Origin: Cohnella laeviribosi DSM 21336
GTDB taxonomy: Bacteria; Bacillota; Bacilli; Paenibacillales; Paenibacillaceae
Assembly: GCF_000378425.1 (NCBI RefSeq)
Contig: NZ_KB899824.1
Span: 1-64,000, forward strand
Length of the DNA stretch: 64,000 nucleotides
Direction: 5' to 3'
In this document: positions 10,065 through 19,114 of the stretch, piece by piece
Layout of the letters: each line of letters opens with the position of its first letter
How positions within the stretch are numbered: the stretch's first letter is position 1
Notes under the pieces: generated by a model
Databases searched by the model: none
Told to the model about the DNA's origin: nothing
What the model saw: the letters and a program-made list of their open reading frames with translations, nothing else
Made by a program: the position numbers and the translations under genes

Positions 10065-10967
10065 TCACAGCTTCAGTTCGGGATCCCGGATTTCCGCCCC
10101 ATACTTGTCCAGCAGCGCTTGTTCCAGCTCCGCCATCGGCTCCGCCCGGTCGAGCGCCAGCCGGCGCCTGGCTTCCTGGCGGGCCGCCTCGCGCCCCATG
10201 GCGGGCGTGTCCTTCCGTCCGGTGAGCATGACGATCTCGTAACCGGCTTCCGTTTCGATCGGTCCGGCGATCTGTCCGACCTCCAGTTCCGAGACGGCGT
10301 CCACAACGGCTTGATCGACAAACGGATCGCCTATTTCCATCCACCCGAGATCGCCTCCCTGGGACGCCGTCCAGCCGTCGACGGAAAATTCTTGGGCTAG
10401 CTCCGCGAAGTCCCCCCCGTCCTCCAGCTTCTTTAAAACCTTCTCCGCATCGTCGCGATTTTCGGTTACAATGTGCGAAAGTTGAAGCTCGGTTTTGGGC
10501 CCGAAATCCTCGGCGTGTTCTTTCAAATACCGATCGATTTCTTCGTCGGTCACGTTTACGGACATCGTGGCGATCCGTTCCAGTTTCAACCGGTACAGCG
10601 CGTCTTTGCGCACCTCGTCCCGGGTCAGGCCCAACTGCTCCCGCATGGCGGAAAAGTAGTTCTCCAAGCCGCCGTAGCCTTCGCTCAACCGTTCAAGTTC
10701 CTGCTCCACTTCTTCATCCGTAACGGCAATTCCGGCGGCAGCCGCCTCCTTGTCGACGGCGATCCGCAGCATAAGCGTTCTCAACGTCTGCGCGCCGGAG
10801 TTCGCAAGAAGCTGGTCGACCAGCTCCTGCCGTGTAATCTTCACATCCCCCACGGTGGCTACCGTATCGTTGCCCGGCTGGCCTGCCGTACAACCCGTTT
10901 CTCCCATCAGCACCCAGATGAGGGCGAGCAGAACGACCGGCGAATAGAGCCGCTTCGTTCGTCTCAT
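10065..10967 (-). CDS. yacD: Peptidyl-prolyl isomerase-like secreted foldase (YacD/PrsA family)
   Basis: The 300-residue protein has a basic N-terminus and one hydrophobic segment (about 9-25) followed by GETGC. The position -3 Glu makes this a poor lipobox, so lipid attachment at that Cys is uncertain. A SurA-like N-domain follows, then a parvulin domain (about 165-265) with LSHIVTENRDDAEKVLKKLEDGG and WTASQGGDLGW. The start at 10967 has GAGGGG upstream overlapping the hslO stop; an in-frame start at 11081 lies inside hslO and is rejected. The place between hslO and cysK is that of B. subtilis yacD. Confidence 0.88.
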   Translation of the reverse strand: MRRTKRLYSPVVLLALIWVLMGETGCTAGQPGNDTVATVGDVKITRQELVDQLLANSGAQTLRTLMLRIAVDKEAAAAGIAVTDEEVEQELERLSEGYGGLENYFSAMREQLGLTRDEVRKDALYRLKLERIATMSVNVTDEEIDRYLKEHAEDFGPKTELQLSHIVTENRDDAEKVLKKLEDGGDFAELAQEFSVDGWTASQGGDLGWMEIGDPFVDQAVVDAVSELEVGQIAGPIETEAGYEIVMLTGRKDTPAMGREAARQEARRRLALDRAEPMAELEQALLDKYGAEIRDPELKL

Positions 10968-10980
10968 CTCGATCAACCCC

Positions 10981-11859
10981 TCATTGCGCAGCCCGTTCGA
11001 ACAACGCCTCGAGATAAGGACCGTCAAACCGGTACGTCTCATTGCAGAAATGGCAGTGAACCTCGGCATGGCCGTCTTCATCGATCAGCCGCCGCAGCTC
11101 CTCCTTGCCCATGCTGATGAGCGTCCGCTCCACGCGTTCTTCGGAACATTGGCATTGAAACTTGGGTTCGATTTCATCAAGCAGCCTCAGGTCGTCGCCG
11201 ACCAAAAATTTCAGAATACCTTCGGGCGTTTCGCCTTGATCGAGCAGGGCCGTAACGGGAGGCATGGCCGCCACCGCCTTTTCCAGACGCGTCAGCTGCT
11301 CCTCCTTAAGTCCAGGCATCACCTGCACGATGAAGCCGCCCGCGTGAACGACCGAATTGTCCGTATCCACGAGGACGCCCAGCCCGACCGCGGACGGCGT
11401 CTGTTCCGAAAGCGCGAAATAATAGGTAAAATCTTCACCAAGTTCGCCGGAAATGAGCGGGACGCTGCCTTTGTAAGGTTCGCGCATTCCCAAGTCTTTG
11501 ATCACGTACAAATAGCCTGTGCGGCCGACGGCTCCGGCCACATCCAGCTTGCCTTGGGCATTGCTGGGCAGATGCACGTGCGGGTTGTCGACATATCCCC
11601 GGACTTCGCCTGCGGCGTTGGCGTCGATCACGATTTGGCCGAGCGGCCCGTCGCCCTTGATTTGAATCGTCAGCTTTTCTTGACCCTTAAGCATGTTGCC
11701 CATCATCGCCGCAGCGGTTGCGGCTCTTCCCAGCGCCGCCGTTGCGACCGGATACGTATTGTGACGGCGCTGGAGTTCTCCGACGAGCGCCGTCGTCCTC
11801 GCGGCGAACACACGGATTCCGTCGTTCCAGGCCGTACCGCGAACCAGCTGGTCCTTCAT
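10981..11859 (-). CDS. hslO: Redox-regulated chaperonin Hsp33
   Basis: Cytoplasmic holdase switched on by oxidation. The 292-residue protein ends in the zinc-binding redox switch with Cys236-x-Cys238 (CQC) and Cys269-x-x-Cys272 (CHFC), both intact, so redox control should be retained. The N-terminal core has GRAATAAAMMGNMLKG and a GEVRGYVDNP segment typical of the family. It sits 28 bases after coaX, in the conserved coaX-hslO-yacD-cysK order of Bacillales. Confidence 0.97.
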   Translation of the reverse strand: MKDQLVRGTAWNDGIRVFAARTTALVGELQRRHNTYPVATAALGRAATAAAMMGNMLKGQEKLTIQIKGDGPLGQIVIDANAAGEVRGYVDNPHVHLPSNAQGKLDVAGAVGRTGYLYVIKDLGMREPYKGSVPLISGELGEDFTYYFALSEQTPSAVGLGVLVDTDNSVVHAGGFIVQVMPGLKEEQLTRLEKAVAAMPPVTALLDQGETPEGILKFLVGDDLRLLDEIEPKFQCQCSEERVERTLISMGKEELRRLIDEDGHAEVHCHFCNETYRFDGPYLEALFERAAQ

Positions 11860-11887
11860 CTCTCTTTGCTCCTTTGCCGATCTTTTC

Positions 11888-12652
11888 TTATTGATTGCGT
11901 TCGTAAATGATTCTTAACCCTTCCAGCGTGAGCATCGGATCGACCCGTTCGATCGTTTCCGATTCCCCCGCGATCAGTTCGGCCAGTCCCCCGGTCGCAA
12001 TCACCTTGGCTTCGACGCCCTGCTCTCGGCGGATGCGGTTCACGATGCCGTCCACTTGACCCGCATAGCCGTAGATGAGCCCGGACTGGATCGCCGCAAC
12101 CGTGTTGCGCCCGACCACGCGCTTAGGCTTGACCAGTTCGACGCGGGGCAGCTTGGAAGCCCGCTGGTACAAAGCTTCCGCGGAAATGCCGATGCCGGGA
12201 AGGATGACGCCTCCCAAATACGAACCGCTCGGATCGATGTAGTCAAACGTCGTCGCCGTGCCGAAATCGACGACGATAAGGGGAGCGCCGTAATGCTCGA
12301 TTCCGGCGACCGCATTGACGATCCGGTCGGCCCCGACTTCCTTCGGATTTTCATAGCGGATGTTCAGGCCGGTTTTCATGCCCGGACCGACGACGAGCGG
12401 TTCGCGCCCGACGTATTTCCGGAACAGCCGTTCGAGCGTCGGCATGAGCGGGGGCACCACGCAAGCCAGCATGACGCCCTCGATATCCTCCACGTTCACG
12501 CCGGCGAACTGAAACAGGGTGACGATCTGAATTCCGTATTCGTCGACGGTCGCCGAACGGTTGGTGCTAAGCCGCCAATGCTGCTTGAGCGCCGCTTGAT
12601 CGTAAAGTCCAAGCACGATATTGGTATTCCCGACATCGACAACCAGAATCAC
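11888..12652 (-). CDS. coaX: Pantothenate kinase type III
   Basis: First step of coenzyme A synthesis, phosphorylating pantothenate. The 254-residue protein belongs to the ASKHA fold: [13 protein letters not shown] (6-18) is the phosphate-1 motif, and [11 protein letters not shown] with the DFGTATTFD motif gives the catalytic Asp and phosphate-2 loop. Type III kinases need a monovalent cation and escape CoA feedback. The start is GTG overlapping the nadC TGA stop, which puts NAD and CoA synthesis genes on one mRNA. Confidence 0.97.
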   Translation of the reverse strand: MILVVDVGNTNIVLGLYDQAALKQHWRLSTNRSATVDEYGIQIVTLFQFAGVNVEDIEGVMLACVVPPLMPTLERLFRKYVGREPLVVGPGMKTGLNIRYENPKEVGADRIVNAVAGIEHYGAPLIVVDFGTATTFDYIDPSGSYLGGVILPGIGISAEALYQRASKLPRVELVKPKRVVGRNTVAAIQSGLIYGYAGQVDGIVNRIRREQGVEAKVIATGGLAELIAGESETIERVDPMLTLEGLRIIYERNQ

Positions 12653-13548
12653 GATTTCGCCCCCTCTTTGATCTCGTTCAGATCGAGGCTGATGTCAAGC
12701 GCCTGGAACGAATGGGTCAGGCTGCCGACCGAAATAATGTCCACGCCGCTGGCGGCCAGCTCCCGGACGCGTTCCGGACGGACGCCGCCCGACGCTTCGA
12801 GCAGCACGTGCGGAGCGAGCTCGCGAACGCGGGCAACCGCCTCGCGCAGCCGTTCGGTGGGCATATTGTCGAGCATGACGATGTCCGCGCCGCTTCGGAC
12901 GGCTTCCTCCGCCTGGGCGAGCGATTCCGCTTCCACCTCGATCTTCATCGTATGCGGCACGCGCGATTTGGCGGCCCGCACCGCTTCCGCGATGCCGCCC
13001 GCCGCTTTGATATGGTTGTCCTTGATCAACACGGCATCGTAAAGGCCGTACCGGTGGTTGTATCCTCCCCCGACCCGTACCGCGTACTTCTCCAGCGTGC
13101 GGTGTCCGGGGGTCGTCTTGCGGGTATCGGCGATCCGCACCGGGTACCCCTCCGCCGCATCCACATAAATCCGGGTCTGGGTTGCGATGCCCGAAAGCCG
13201 CTGCAGCAAGTTGAGCGCAAGCCGCTCGCCGGTCAGGATGCTGTGCGTGGAGCCTTCCACAACGGCAAGAACCGTCCCTTTTTCGAGACGGGTGCCGTCT
13301 TTTACTCTCGCTTCGAATTTCAGGCCGGGATCCACCGTTTCGAATACAAGCCGCGCAAGCGGCATGCCCGCCGCAATTCCGCTTGCCTTCGCATGAATAA
13401 TGCCGCTTGAACGATGTCCTTCCGGCACGGTCGCCATCGTCGTCACATCGCCGCTGCCGATATCTTCGGCCAGCCAGGCGCGAATTTGCGACCGGATGGC
13501 TTCCACCGCCGGCCCTCCGACGCGAAAATCGCTTTCGCGCTCAAACAT
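12649..13548 (-). CDS. nadC: Nicotinate-nucleotide pyrophosphorylase (carboxylating)
   Basis: Converts quinolinate plus PRPP to nicotinate mononucleotide. The ATG at 13548 (299 residues) has GAGGAGG 9 bases upstream; the frame also offers a TTG at 13557. Signature stretches are [39 protein letters not shown]-like residues ([18 protein letters not shown]) and VLLEASGGV. It overlaps nadB by 8 bases and coaX by 4. Confidence 0.97.
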   Translation of the reverse strand: MFERESDFRVGGPAVEAIRSQIRAWLAEDIGSGDVTTMATVPEGHRSSGIIHAKASGIAAGMPLARLVFETVDPGLKFEARVKDGTRLEKGTVLAVVEGSTHSILTGERLALNLLQRLSGIATQTRIYVDAAEGYPVRIADTRKTTPGHRTLEKYAVRVGGGYNHRYGLYDAVLIKDNHIKAAGGIAEAVRAAKSRVPHTMKIEVEAESLAQAEEAVRSGADIVMLDNMPTERLREAVARVRELAPHVLLEASGGVRPERVRELAASGVDIISVGSLTHSFQALDISLDLNEIKEGAKS

Positions 13549-15157
13549 GCCCGACAACCTCCTCGCTGATCCCGCTCTCCCGATGCAAAATCGTATGTTT
13601 CTGCCAGCGAAGATCGTCCCGTTCGGGGAAATCCTCGCGATAGTGCGCCCCGCGGCTCTCCTCGCGGGAAAGCGCCGCCTCGGCCGTCAGCAGCGCGCAC
13701 GTCAGCAGATTGGCGAATTCCAGTTCCTCGCGCTTTGTCAGCGCCGTCTGAAACAACGGTTCCTGCCGCTTCAATTCCTCGAGTCCTTTTTGCAGTCCGG
13801 CGCCGTTGCGCCTTAGCCCGACGTACCGCACCATAACCTTCTGCAGCTTCAAGCGGCGCTCGATGACCGCTCCCATCGGCCCCGCCGTCCGGTCCGTTTT
13901 GCAGCTTGTCCTCAGCTTGCCTTCGAGCGGAGTCAGACTCCCGATGCGCTCCGCGATCCGCCGCCCGAACACGATCGCCTCCGAAAGCGAATTGCTCGCC
14001 AGCCGGTTGGCGCCGTGAACGCCGGTGGACGACACTTCGCCGCAGGCGAACAACCGCGCGATGTTCGTCTCGCCGTTCAGATCGGTGCGGACACCGCCCA
14101 TCATATAATGAGCCGCGGGCGCAACCGGAATCCAGTCGGCCGTCATATCGAGGCCGTAATTGAGGCAAAATTCATAAATATTCGGAAACCGGTGTTTGAT
14201 CCGTTCCGGCGATTCATGGGTAATATCGATATACACGTACGTCGATTTGGTCGCTTCCATCTCGCTGACGATCGCCCTGGCCACCACGTCCCGCGGCGCC
14301 AGCTCCAGCTGCGGGTGATATTTTTCCATGAACCGTTCGCCCCGGATATTCCGCAGCACGGCCCCTTCGCCCCGCACAGCCTCGGAGATGAGGAATCGGG
14401 GCGCGCCCGGATAGCACAGCGAAGTCGGATGAAACTGAACAAACTCCATGTCCCGGATCACCGCTCCGGCCCGATAAGCCATCGCGATCCCGTCGCCCGT
14501 CGCCACTTCGGGATTGGTCGTGTAGCGGTACAGTTGGCCCGTTCCCCCGGTGCACAGCACGGTCGCCAGACCGCGGACGGCAACGCGCGCGCCGCCCGGC
14601 TTCATCACAAGCGCCCCGTGGCATTCCCCATCCTCGGTCAACAGATCGAGCGCGAAGTGGTCCTCCCATACTTCGATCCGGGAATCCGTCTTCACCTTCT
14701 CCGCAAGCGCGCGCACGATTTCATATCCGGTGGCGTCCCCGTTGGCGTGCAAAATGCGCCGCTGGCTGTGCGCGCCTTCCTTCGTCAACGCGAGCAGCCC
14801 GTTCTCTTCGTCGAATTGGGTCCCGTAGCGAATCAAATCCTGAACGCCCTGCGGGCCTTCATGCACGAGAACGTCTACGGCCTCCGGGTCGCACAGCCCG
14901 GCCCCGGCAATCAGCGTGTCCTGGCGGTGGAATTCGAACGAGTCCTCGTCGGAGATGACGGCCGCGATGCCGCCCTGCGCATACCGCGTATTGCTGTCGA
15001 AGAGCGATTTCTTCGTAATCATCAGCACCCGCTTGTTGCGCCGGCTTGCCTCGAGCGCGGCGAACAGGCCCGCGATGCCCGCGCCGATCACGATCACGTC
15101 GGTTTCGTAAACGGGCAGCGCATCCAAGTCGAAATCAACAATATAACGTGGAATCAT
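13541..15157 (-). CDS. nadB: L-aspartate oxidase
   Basis: FAD enzyme oxidising aspartate to iminoaspartate, the substrate of NadA. The chosen ATG at 15157 (538 residues) has GAGGAG 8-9 bases upstream; another in-frame ATG at 15190 overlaps the nadA stop region. The FAD dinucleotide motif VIGAGIAGLFAALEASRR lies near 22-39, with RYAQGGIAAV and HPTSLCYPGAPRFLISEAVRGEG-type residues of the succinate dehydrogenase/fumarate reductase flavoprotein family. The neighbours nadA and nadC argue against SdhA. Confidence 0.97.
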   Translation of the reverse strand: MIPRYIVDFDLDALPVYETDVIVIGAGIAGLFAALEASRRNKRVLMITKKSLFDSNTRYAQGGIAAVISDEDSFEFHRQDTLIAGAGLCDPEAVDVLVHEGPQGVQDLIRYGTQFDEENGLLALTKEGAHSQRRILHANGDATGYEIVRALAEKVKTDSRIEVWEDHFALDLLTEDGECHGALVMKPGGARVAVRGLATVLCTGGTGQLYRYTTNPEVATGDGIAMAYRAGAVIRDMEFVQFHPTSLCYPGAPRFLISEAVRGEGAVLRNIRGERFMEKYHPQLELAPRDVVARAIVSEMEATKSTYVYIDITHESPERIKHRFPNIYEFCLNYGLDMTADWIPVAPAAHYMMGGVRTDLNGETNIARLFACGEVSSTGVHGANRLASNSLSEAIVFGRRIAERIGSLTPLEGKLRTSCKTDRTAGPMGAVIERRLKLQKVMVRYVGLRRNGAGLQKGLEELKRQEPLFQTALTKREELEFANLLTCALLTAEAALSREESRGAHYREDFPERDDLRWQKHTILHRESGISEEVVGHV

Positions 15158-15191
15158 GAACGGATACTCCTCATGAAGAAAGTAGCGCATG

Positions 15192-16130
15192 CTACTTCAC
15201 TTGCAGCATGCGCATGAGCGACAGTCTGGCTTTATCGGCTACATCTTCGGGGACGTAGATTTGCGGCTGCATCGTCTCCAGGCAGCGGACGACTTTTTTG
15301 AGATTATTGACCTTCATGTTCGGGCAGACCAGGTATTTGGATGCAAAATGGAACGTTTTGTCCGGACTGTCAAGGCGAAGCTGATATCCCGTCCCGTCTT
15401 CCGTTCCGACAATGAATTCTTTGCAGTCCGATTCCCGGCAGTACTTCAAGATGCCTGTCGTGCTTCCGACATAGTCGGCCATCGCCACCACTTCCGGACG
15501 GCATTCGGGGTGCACGACGAATTGGGCGTTCGGGTATTTGGCCCGCATTTCCACGACGTCCTTGAGCGTCAGCATGTCATGCGTGTTGCAATACCCTTCC
15601 CAGATGATCATCTTTTTGCCGGTTTGCTGCTGCACCCAGTGGCCCAGATTTTTGTCCGGACACCAGATGATTTCTTCCGCGTCGATGGAGTTGACGACCT
15701 TCACCGCGTTGGACGATGTGCAGCAAATATCCGTCTCCGCCTTTACATCGGCGGATGAGTTAATGTAGGTCACCACTTTGGCGTTCGGATGCTTGGCTTT
15801 CAGCTCCCGAAGTCCGGCCGGGTTGACCATGTCCGCCATCGGGCAGCCCGCGCGCTCGTCTGGAACAAGCACGATCTTGTTGGGGGCGAGAATCTTCGCG
15901 CTCTCTCCCATAAAATGGACGCCGCAAAATACGATCACGTCGGCATCCGTCTCGGCCGCCTTTTGGGCGAGCAGGAACGAATCTCCGCGAAAATCTGCGA
16001 CTTCCTGTATTTCATCCCGCTGATAATAGTGAGCGAGAATAATGGCGTTGCGTTCTTTCTTTAGTTGAAGCAGCCGTTCGCGAAGCTCGCGGTTCTGCTC
16101 CGCTCTGCGTTCCAGAGCTAAGGCTTCCAT
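15192..16130 (-). CDS. nadA: Quinolinate synthase, [4Fe-4S]
   Basis: Condenses iminoaspartate with dihydroxyacetone phosphate to quinolinate. The 312-residue protein is the short form; B. subtilis NadA is longer. The three likely cluster ligands are visible: Cys96 (AGCPMAD), Cys210 (VVHPEC) and Cys283 (RCLETM). HYYQRDEIQEVAD near the N-terminus and EGYCNTHDML are also typical. It heads the nadA-nadB-nadC-coaX-hslO-yacD run behind a near-consensus promoter. In B. subtilis the nad genes lie elsewhere, with nadR. Confidence 0.97.
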   Translation of the reverse strand: MEALALERRAEQNRELRERLLQLKKERNAIILAHYYQRDEIQEVADFRGDSFLLAQKAAETDADVIVFCGVHFMGESAKILAPNKIVLVPDERAGCPMADMVNPAGLRELKAKHPNAKVVTYINSSADVKAETDICCTSSNAVKVVNSIDAEEIIWCPDKNLGHWVQQQTGKKMIIWEGYCNTHDMLTLKDVVEMRAKYPNAQFVVHPECRPEVVAMADYVGSTTGILKYCRESDCKEFIVGTEDGTGYQLRLDSPDKTFHFASKYLVCPNMKVNNLKKVVRCLETMQPQIYVPEDVADKARLSLMRMLQVK

Positions 16131-16151
16131 GGCGGATTCTCCTTGGTTAAA

Positions 16152-16171
16152 TTTGTGAATATAAGCACAAA
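16152..16171. promoter_or_regulatory. Palindromic candidate operator in the nadA leader
   Basis: TTTGTG, 8 bases, CACAAA form a perfect 6+6 inverted repeat between the nadA promoter and start codon. Bacillales nad operons are repressed by the niacin-responsive regulator NiaR (YrxA). I cannot confirm a match to its motif from memory, so the assignment is a guess from position and symmetry. Confidence 0.4.
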
Positions 16172-16246
16172 GTATCGGTCAAGCTTCCTATAGTGTGAAC
16201 AAAATGCGTCCGTTTCATCGGGTTCGACACAAACGGTTCACCAACT

Positions 16247-16275
16247 AATTTACACTCGCGGCATAAGGCTGTCAA
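16247..16275 (-). promoter_or_regulatory. Sigma-A promoter of the nadA operon
   Basis: Minus strand: TTGACA (16270-16275), 17-bp spacer, TAAATT (16247-16252). The predicted start is near 16240, about 110 bases upstream of nadA. Confidence 0.82.
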
Positions 16276-16307
16276 TGAAAGTTGGGAAAAAGACGCTGTC
16301 CAAAAAA

Positions 16308-16368
16308 ATGAATAATAAGAAAAGAAACCTCCCGCCCCCGCGAAGTTTCGCGTTGGGACTGAAGGTTT
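16308..16368 (-). terminator. Likely terminator of ftsH
   Basis: Minus strand: outer stem AAACCT/AGGTTT (16363-16368 with 16325-16330), an inner GCGAA/TTCGC hairpin, then a T-rich run. The middle of the stem is imperfect. Confidence 0.6.
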
Positions 16369-16384
16369 CCGTCCGGGATTCGGG

Positions 16385-18400
16385 TTACGATTTCGGTTCG
16401 TCCGAACCGTTGTCGTCCACGCGCTGATCCGGCGGCGTCGGCGTTGCCGCTTCACCCTCGCGGGTCTGAATGCGGACGCGGACATTGCCGCCGAGCGTAT
16501 CGATATTCGGGTCGGCCGTGGACTCCGCCGAGCCTTCCGCAGAACCGCTGCCGTCCGACGATCCGTTGAGGTCGCCTTTCTCAAGAAGCCTCTTGATTTG
16601 CTCCAGCTCGAGCGTTTCTTGTTCGAGCAGCGTCTTCGCGAGCAAGTGCACCTCTTCGCTCTTTTCGGTCAGCAGCTTTTTCGCGCGTTCGTAGCAGCTT
16701 TGGATGATCGACCGCATTTCCTGATCGATCTCGTACGCGATTTTGTCGGAATAATTCTGTTCGTGCCCGAGATCGCGGCCGAGGAACACTTGGCCTTGGC
16801 TTTGGCCGAACTGCATCGGCCCGAGCTTTTCGCTCATGCCGTACTCCATAATCATGCTGCGCACGATGCTGGTCGCCTGCTTGAAGTCGCTGTAAGCGCC
16901 GGTGCCGATCTCGCCGATAAACAGCTCTTCGGCCACACGTCCGGCGAGCAGCCCGGTGACTTTGTCCAGAAGCTCCTGCTTCGTCACAAGCATCCGGTCT
17001 TCCTTCGGCAGCATGATGACGTAGCCGCCCGCGCGTCCGCGCGGAATGATCGTCACCTTGTGCACCATGTCGGCGTGCTCCAGGAAGTAGCCGACCACCG
17101 TATGGCCGGATTCGTGATAGGCCACGATCCGCTTCTCGCGCTCGCTGATCACGCGGCTCTTCTTCTCCGTGCCGACGATGACGCGGTCGATCGCTTCGTC
17201 GATCTCGGCCATATTGATCTCTTTCTTGTTCTTGCGTGCGGCGATAAGCGCCGCTTCGTTCAGCAGGTTCTCCAGATCCGCGCCGGTAAAGCCCGTCGTG
17301 CGCTTGGCGATCGTGTCCAGCCGCACGTCCTTGCTCAGCGGCTTGTTGCGGGCGTGAACCTTCAGGACGGCTTCGCGTCCCTTCACGTCCGGACGGTCGA
17401 CCGTAATCTGACGGTCGAAGCGGCCCGGCCGCAGCAGCGCCGGGTCCAGAATGTCGGGACGGTTCGTCGCCGCGATGATGATAATGCCTTCATTCGCGCC
17501 GAAGCCGTCCATCTCGACGAGCAATTGGTTCAGCGTCTGCTCGCGCTCGTCGTGTCCGCCACCGAGGCCCGCGCCCCGCTGCCGGCCGACGGCGTCAATT
17601 TCGTCGATAAAGATGATACAGGGCGCATTTTTCTTGGCGTTCTCGAACAAATCCCGGACGCGGGACGCGCCGACGCCCACAAACATTTCGACGAAGTCCG
17701 AACCGGAAATGCTGAAGAACGGCACGCCGGCTTCGCCCGCCACCGCTCTGGCGAGCAGCGTTTTACCGGTGCCTGGCGGCCCGTTCAGCAGGACCCCCTT
17801 CGGAATCCGAGCGCCCAGCGCGGCGAATTTGCGCGGGTCTTTGAGAAACTCGACGACTTCCACAAGCTCCTGCTTCTCTTCGTCCGCCCCGGCGACGTCC
17901 TCGAAGGTGACCCTTTTCTTATCTTCATTATAAAGACGCGCCTTGCTCTTGCCGAAGTTCATGACCTTGCCGCCGCCGCCCTGCGCCTGATTGATCAGGA
18001 AGAAGAACAGGATGAACATGATCACGAACGGAATGATGGATGTCAGGAATGTGAGCCAGAAGCTCTGAGTCTTCATTTCTTTGAAATGAACGATGGCGCC
18101 TTTCTCGACAGCCATGGCCGCAAACTCGTCCGCAGCTCTATCGGTAAGCATGATCCGGCCAGCGAAGGCATCGCTCTTCCGGTCGGCTGGTCTTTCCTTG
18201 TAATGACCGGTAACCAAATACGTGCCGTTATCCGCCTGCAGCTGCAAGTCTTTGACGTTTCCCTGCTGCACGACGGCCAGAAGTTCGTTATACGTAAGTC
18301 CTTCCGTCGTCTCGTTCTTGCTGATAAAAAACTGAACGATTCCGACGGTCACCAAAAAAATAAGCAAATAAAAGCCTGTGTTCCGGATGATCCGATTCAT
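16385..18400 (-). CDS. ftsH: ATP-dependent zinc metalloprotease FtsH
   Basis: Membrane-anchored AAA+ protease for quality control and regulated proteolysis. The 671-residue protein has two membrane segments (about 8-27 and 115-137) around an extracytoplasmic loop. Walker A GPPGTGKT is at 207-214 and Walker B FIDEID follows at about 264-269. The zinc motif HESGH lies at 429-433. The C-terminal 45 residues are a low-complexity Ser/Gly/Glu/Asp tail of a kind often variable in the family. It has its own promoter downstream of hpt. Confidence 0.98.
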   Translation of the reverse strand: MNRIIRNTGFYLLIFLVTVGIVQFFISKNETTEGLTYNELLAVVQQGNVKDLQLQADNGTYLVTGHYKERPADRKSDAFAGRIMLTDRAADEFAAMAVEKGAIVHFKEMKTQSFWLTFLTSIIPFVIMFILFFFLINQAQGGGGKVMNFGKSKARLYNEDKKRVTFEDVAGADEEKQELVEVVEFLKDPRKFAALGARIPKGVLLNGPPGTGKTLLARAVAGEAGVPFFSISGSDFVEMFVGVGASRVRDLFENAKKNAPCIIFIDEIDAVGRQRGAGLGGGHDEREQTLNQLLVEMDGFGANEGIIIIAATNRPDILDPALLRPGRFDRQITVDRPDVKGREAVLKVHARNKPLSKDVRLDTIAKRTTGFTGADLENLLNEAALIAARKNKKEINMAEIDEAIDRVIVGTEKKSRVISEREKRIVAYHESGHTVVGYFLEHADMVHKVTIIPRGRAGGYVIMLPKEDRMLVTKQELLDKVTGLLAGRVAEELFIGEIGTGAYSDFKQATSIVRSMIMEYGMSEKLGPMQFGQSQGQVFLGRDLGHEQNYSDKIAYEIDQEMRSIIQSCYERAKKLLTEKSEEVHLLAKTLLEQETLELEQIKRLLEKGDLNGSSDGSGSAEGSAESTADPNIDTLGGNVRVRIQTREGEAATPTPPDQRVDDNGSDEPKS

Positions 18401-18429
18401 CCCTGACCTCCTCTCGACACGCTTACATC

Positions 18430-18459
18430 ATTTTACCATAGCCTGTCTGAGCATCACAA
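18430..18459 (-). promoter_or_regulatory. Sigma-A promoter of ftsH
   Basis: Minus strand: TTGTGA (18454-18459), 18-bp spacer, TAAAAT (18430-18435), about 30 bases upstream of the ATG, with AGGAGG between. Confidence 0.65.
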
Positions 18460-18499
18460 CAAAATCAGCCTGCTCTTCAAGGCGGTCATCAGCGCATCC

Positions 18500-19039
18500 T
18501 TAGCTCGAATACACTTCGGGTTTCAGCACGCCTACAAAGGGCAAATTGCGGTATTTCTCCGCATAGTCGAGCCCGTACCCGACCACGAAGGCGTCCGGAA
18601 TGACGAAGCCGGTGTAGTCGGCATTCAAATCGACCGTGCGGCGTCCCGGCTTGTCGAACAGGGCCACGACGCGAACGGACAGGGCGTTCCGGCGCTCCAG
18701 AACGTCCATGATGTAGCTTAGGGTCAGTCCGCTGTCGATGATGTCTTCCACGATCAGAACATCCCGGCCTTCGACGGAAGTGTCCAGATCCTTGACGATC
18801 CGGACTTCCCCCGACGAACGGGTGGAATTGCCGTAGCTAGATACGGCCATAAAGTCCAGCCCGATCGGCACCGTGATGTTCTTGGCCAAGTCCGCCATAA
18901 AAATAAAGGCGCCCTTCAGCACGCAGATGACGAGCGGATTGCGCCCTTCGTAATCGCGGCTGACGGCGGCACCCAACTCCTTGACTTTTTCCTGAATCTG
19001 TTCCTCGGTGAACAAAATTTCTTGAATGTCGTTCAGCAA
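18500..19039 (-). CDS. hpt: Hypoxanthine phosphoribosyltransferase
   Basis: Salvages hypoxanthine or guanine to IMP or GMP with PRPP. The 179-residue type I PRTase has the PRPP loop [13 protein letters not shown] and the [10 protein letters not shown] segment near the N-terminus. The order tilS-hpt-ftsH is conserved in Firmicutes, and in B. subtilis HprT and TilS together have been reported to influence ftsH transcription. That link is known from the relative and not shown here. Confidence 0.97.
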   Translation of the reverse strand: MLNDIQEILFTEEQIQEKVKELGAAVSRDYEGRNPLVICVLKGAFIFMADLAKNITVPIGLDFMAVSSYGNSTRSSGEVRIVKDLDTSVEGRDVLIVEDIIDSGLTLSYIMDVLERRNALSVRVVALFDKPGRRTVDLNADYTGFVIPDAFVVGYGLDYAEKYRNLPFVGVLKPEVYSS

Positions 19040-19114
19040 AAATAAATCCTCCCGATCCGATTTAATACACGGTATGATAACGTTACTCCGTTCATGTCGC
19101 CGTTTATTGGCGAT

